Made by a program: the position numbers and the translations under genes
Assembly: GCA_964480695.1 (NCBI GenBank)
Contig: CAYZPO010000068.1
Coordinates: 1-5,115 of the forward strand
Reading direction: 5' to 3'
From: CAZDDW01 sp964480695
Lineage (GTDB): Bacteria; Patescibacteriota; Patescibacteriia; UBA9934; CAZDDW01
DNA length: 5,115 nucleotides
The notes under the pieces: generated by a model
Told to the model about the DNA's origin: nothing
Seen by the model: only the letters and a program-made list of their open reading frames with translations
The model's database searches: none
In this document: one piece after another, positions 4,911-5,115 of the stretch
How the letters are laid out: each line of letters begins with the position of its first letter
How positions within the stretch are numbered: position 1 is the stretch's first letter

Positions 4911-5115
4911 TTATTTTGTTGCTTCCAGTTTCCGTTGCTCTTCTGCCACGATCATGTCTTTTACTTTCATCATGGTGATGATTGTGCCGCGTTCTTGTTC
5001 TCCTAGTTTCGCTTGAATGTATTTAATCGTTTCTTTCATCTTTGGAATAAAGACGTATTCGAGAGCGTTTACTCGACGTCGAATCTTTTCGATTTCTTGC
5101 GCGAGTAGTTTAGCT
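4911..5115 (-). CDS. atpD: A/V-type ATP synthase subunit D, C-terminal 67 residues, truncated by window edge
   Basis: Subunit D is the central-stalk rotor subunit of the A/V-type ATPase (ATP synthase or ion pump), placed inside the A3B3 head. The minus strand from the right edge reads in frame to a TAA at 4911-4913. The visible 67 residues are one long charged helix. They contain the family's C-terminal signature: EIEKIRRRVNALEY near the start, then IPKMKETIKYIQAKLGEQER. Whole proteins are about 200-215 residues, so about two thirds lie outside. In bacterial A/V-ATPase operons D commonly follows A and B near the end, which fits the terminator right after it. The start codon and upstream partners are not visible. 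The match is from recognition of the motif, not a search. Confidence 0.92.
   Translation of the reverse strand, partial: AKLLAQEIEKIRRRVNALEYVFIPKMKETIKYIQAKLGEQERGTIITMMKVKDMIVAEEQRKLEATK

Noticed and set aside
4643..4978. Plus-strand open frame of 111 codons
   Set aside because: It crosses the RNA, its promoter, the ATPase terminator and the antisense of subunit D, so it cannot be a gene alongside them.
1..5115. TGA recoded as glycine, as in some CPR lineages
   Set aside because: No in-frame TGA occurs within any of the genes, and the 149-aa gene ends sensibly in TGA just before its terminator.

Overview
The window looks like chromosomal DNA of a bacterium, probably of the Candidate Phyla Radiation (Patescibacteria). 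This placement is an inference. It rests on tight packing of short unrecognised genes, a UvrD-like helicase whose spacer after motif Ic looks like the CPR type to me from memory, an A/V-type rotary ATPase subunit, and several genes without a Shine-Dalgarno site. The standard code fits: no in-frame TGA interrupts any gene, and one gene ends in TGA.

Layout, left to right. (1) Positions 1-1378, minus: the first 459 codons of a UvrD/Rep-family DNA helicase, running off the left edge. Its extended -10 promoter sits against the intrinsic terminator of the next gene pair. (2) Positions 1482-2369, minus: a two-gene operon with strong Shine-Dalgarno sites and a TTGACA promoter. The two products (149 and 139 aa) are paralogues, and each seems to contain two copies of a roughly 60-residue beta-rich module. 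(3) Positions 2481-4526, plus: a divergent, tightly packed four-gene operon. It encodes a small four-helix membrane protein, two short acidic soluble proteins, and a 340-aa protein with two C-terminal membrane helices. (4) Positions 4533-4566: a terminator that can work on both strands. (5) Positions 4568-4792, minus: a strong candidate for an undescribed structured non-coding RNA. It has its own promoter, a 10-bp helix joining its two ends, several GNRA-capped hairpins, a 97-nt internal repeat and a terminator. (6) Positions 4911-5115, minus: the last 67 codons of A/V-type ATP synthase subunit D with its own terminator.

The functions of regions 2 and 3 cannot be named from sequence. The operon in region 3 has the make-up of a small membrane-associated complex. 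The best novelty candidates are the structured RNA and the paired two-module proteins. No mobile element, CRISPR array, tRNA or rRNA was seen.
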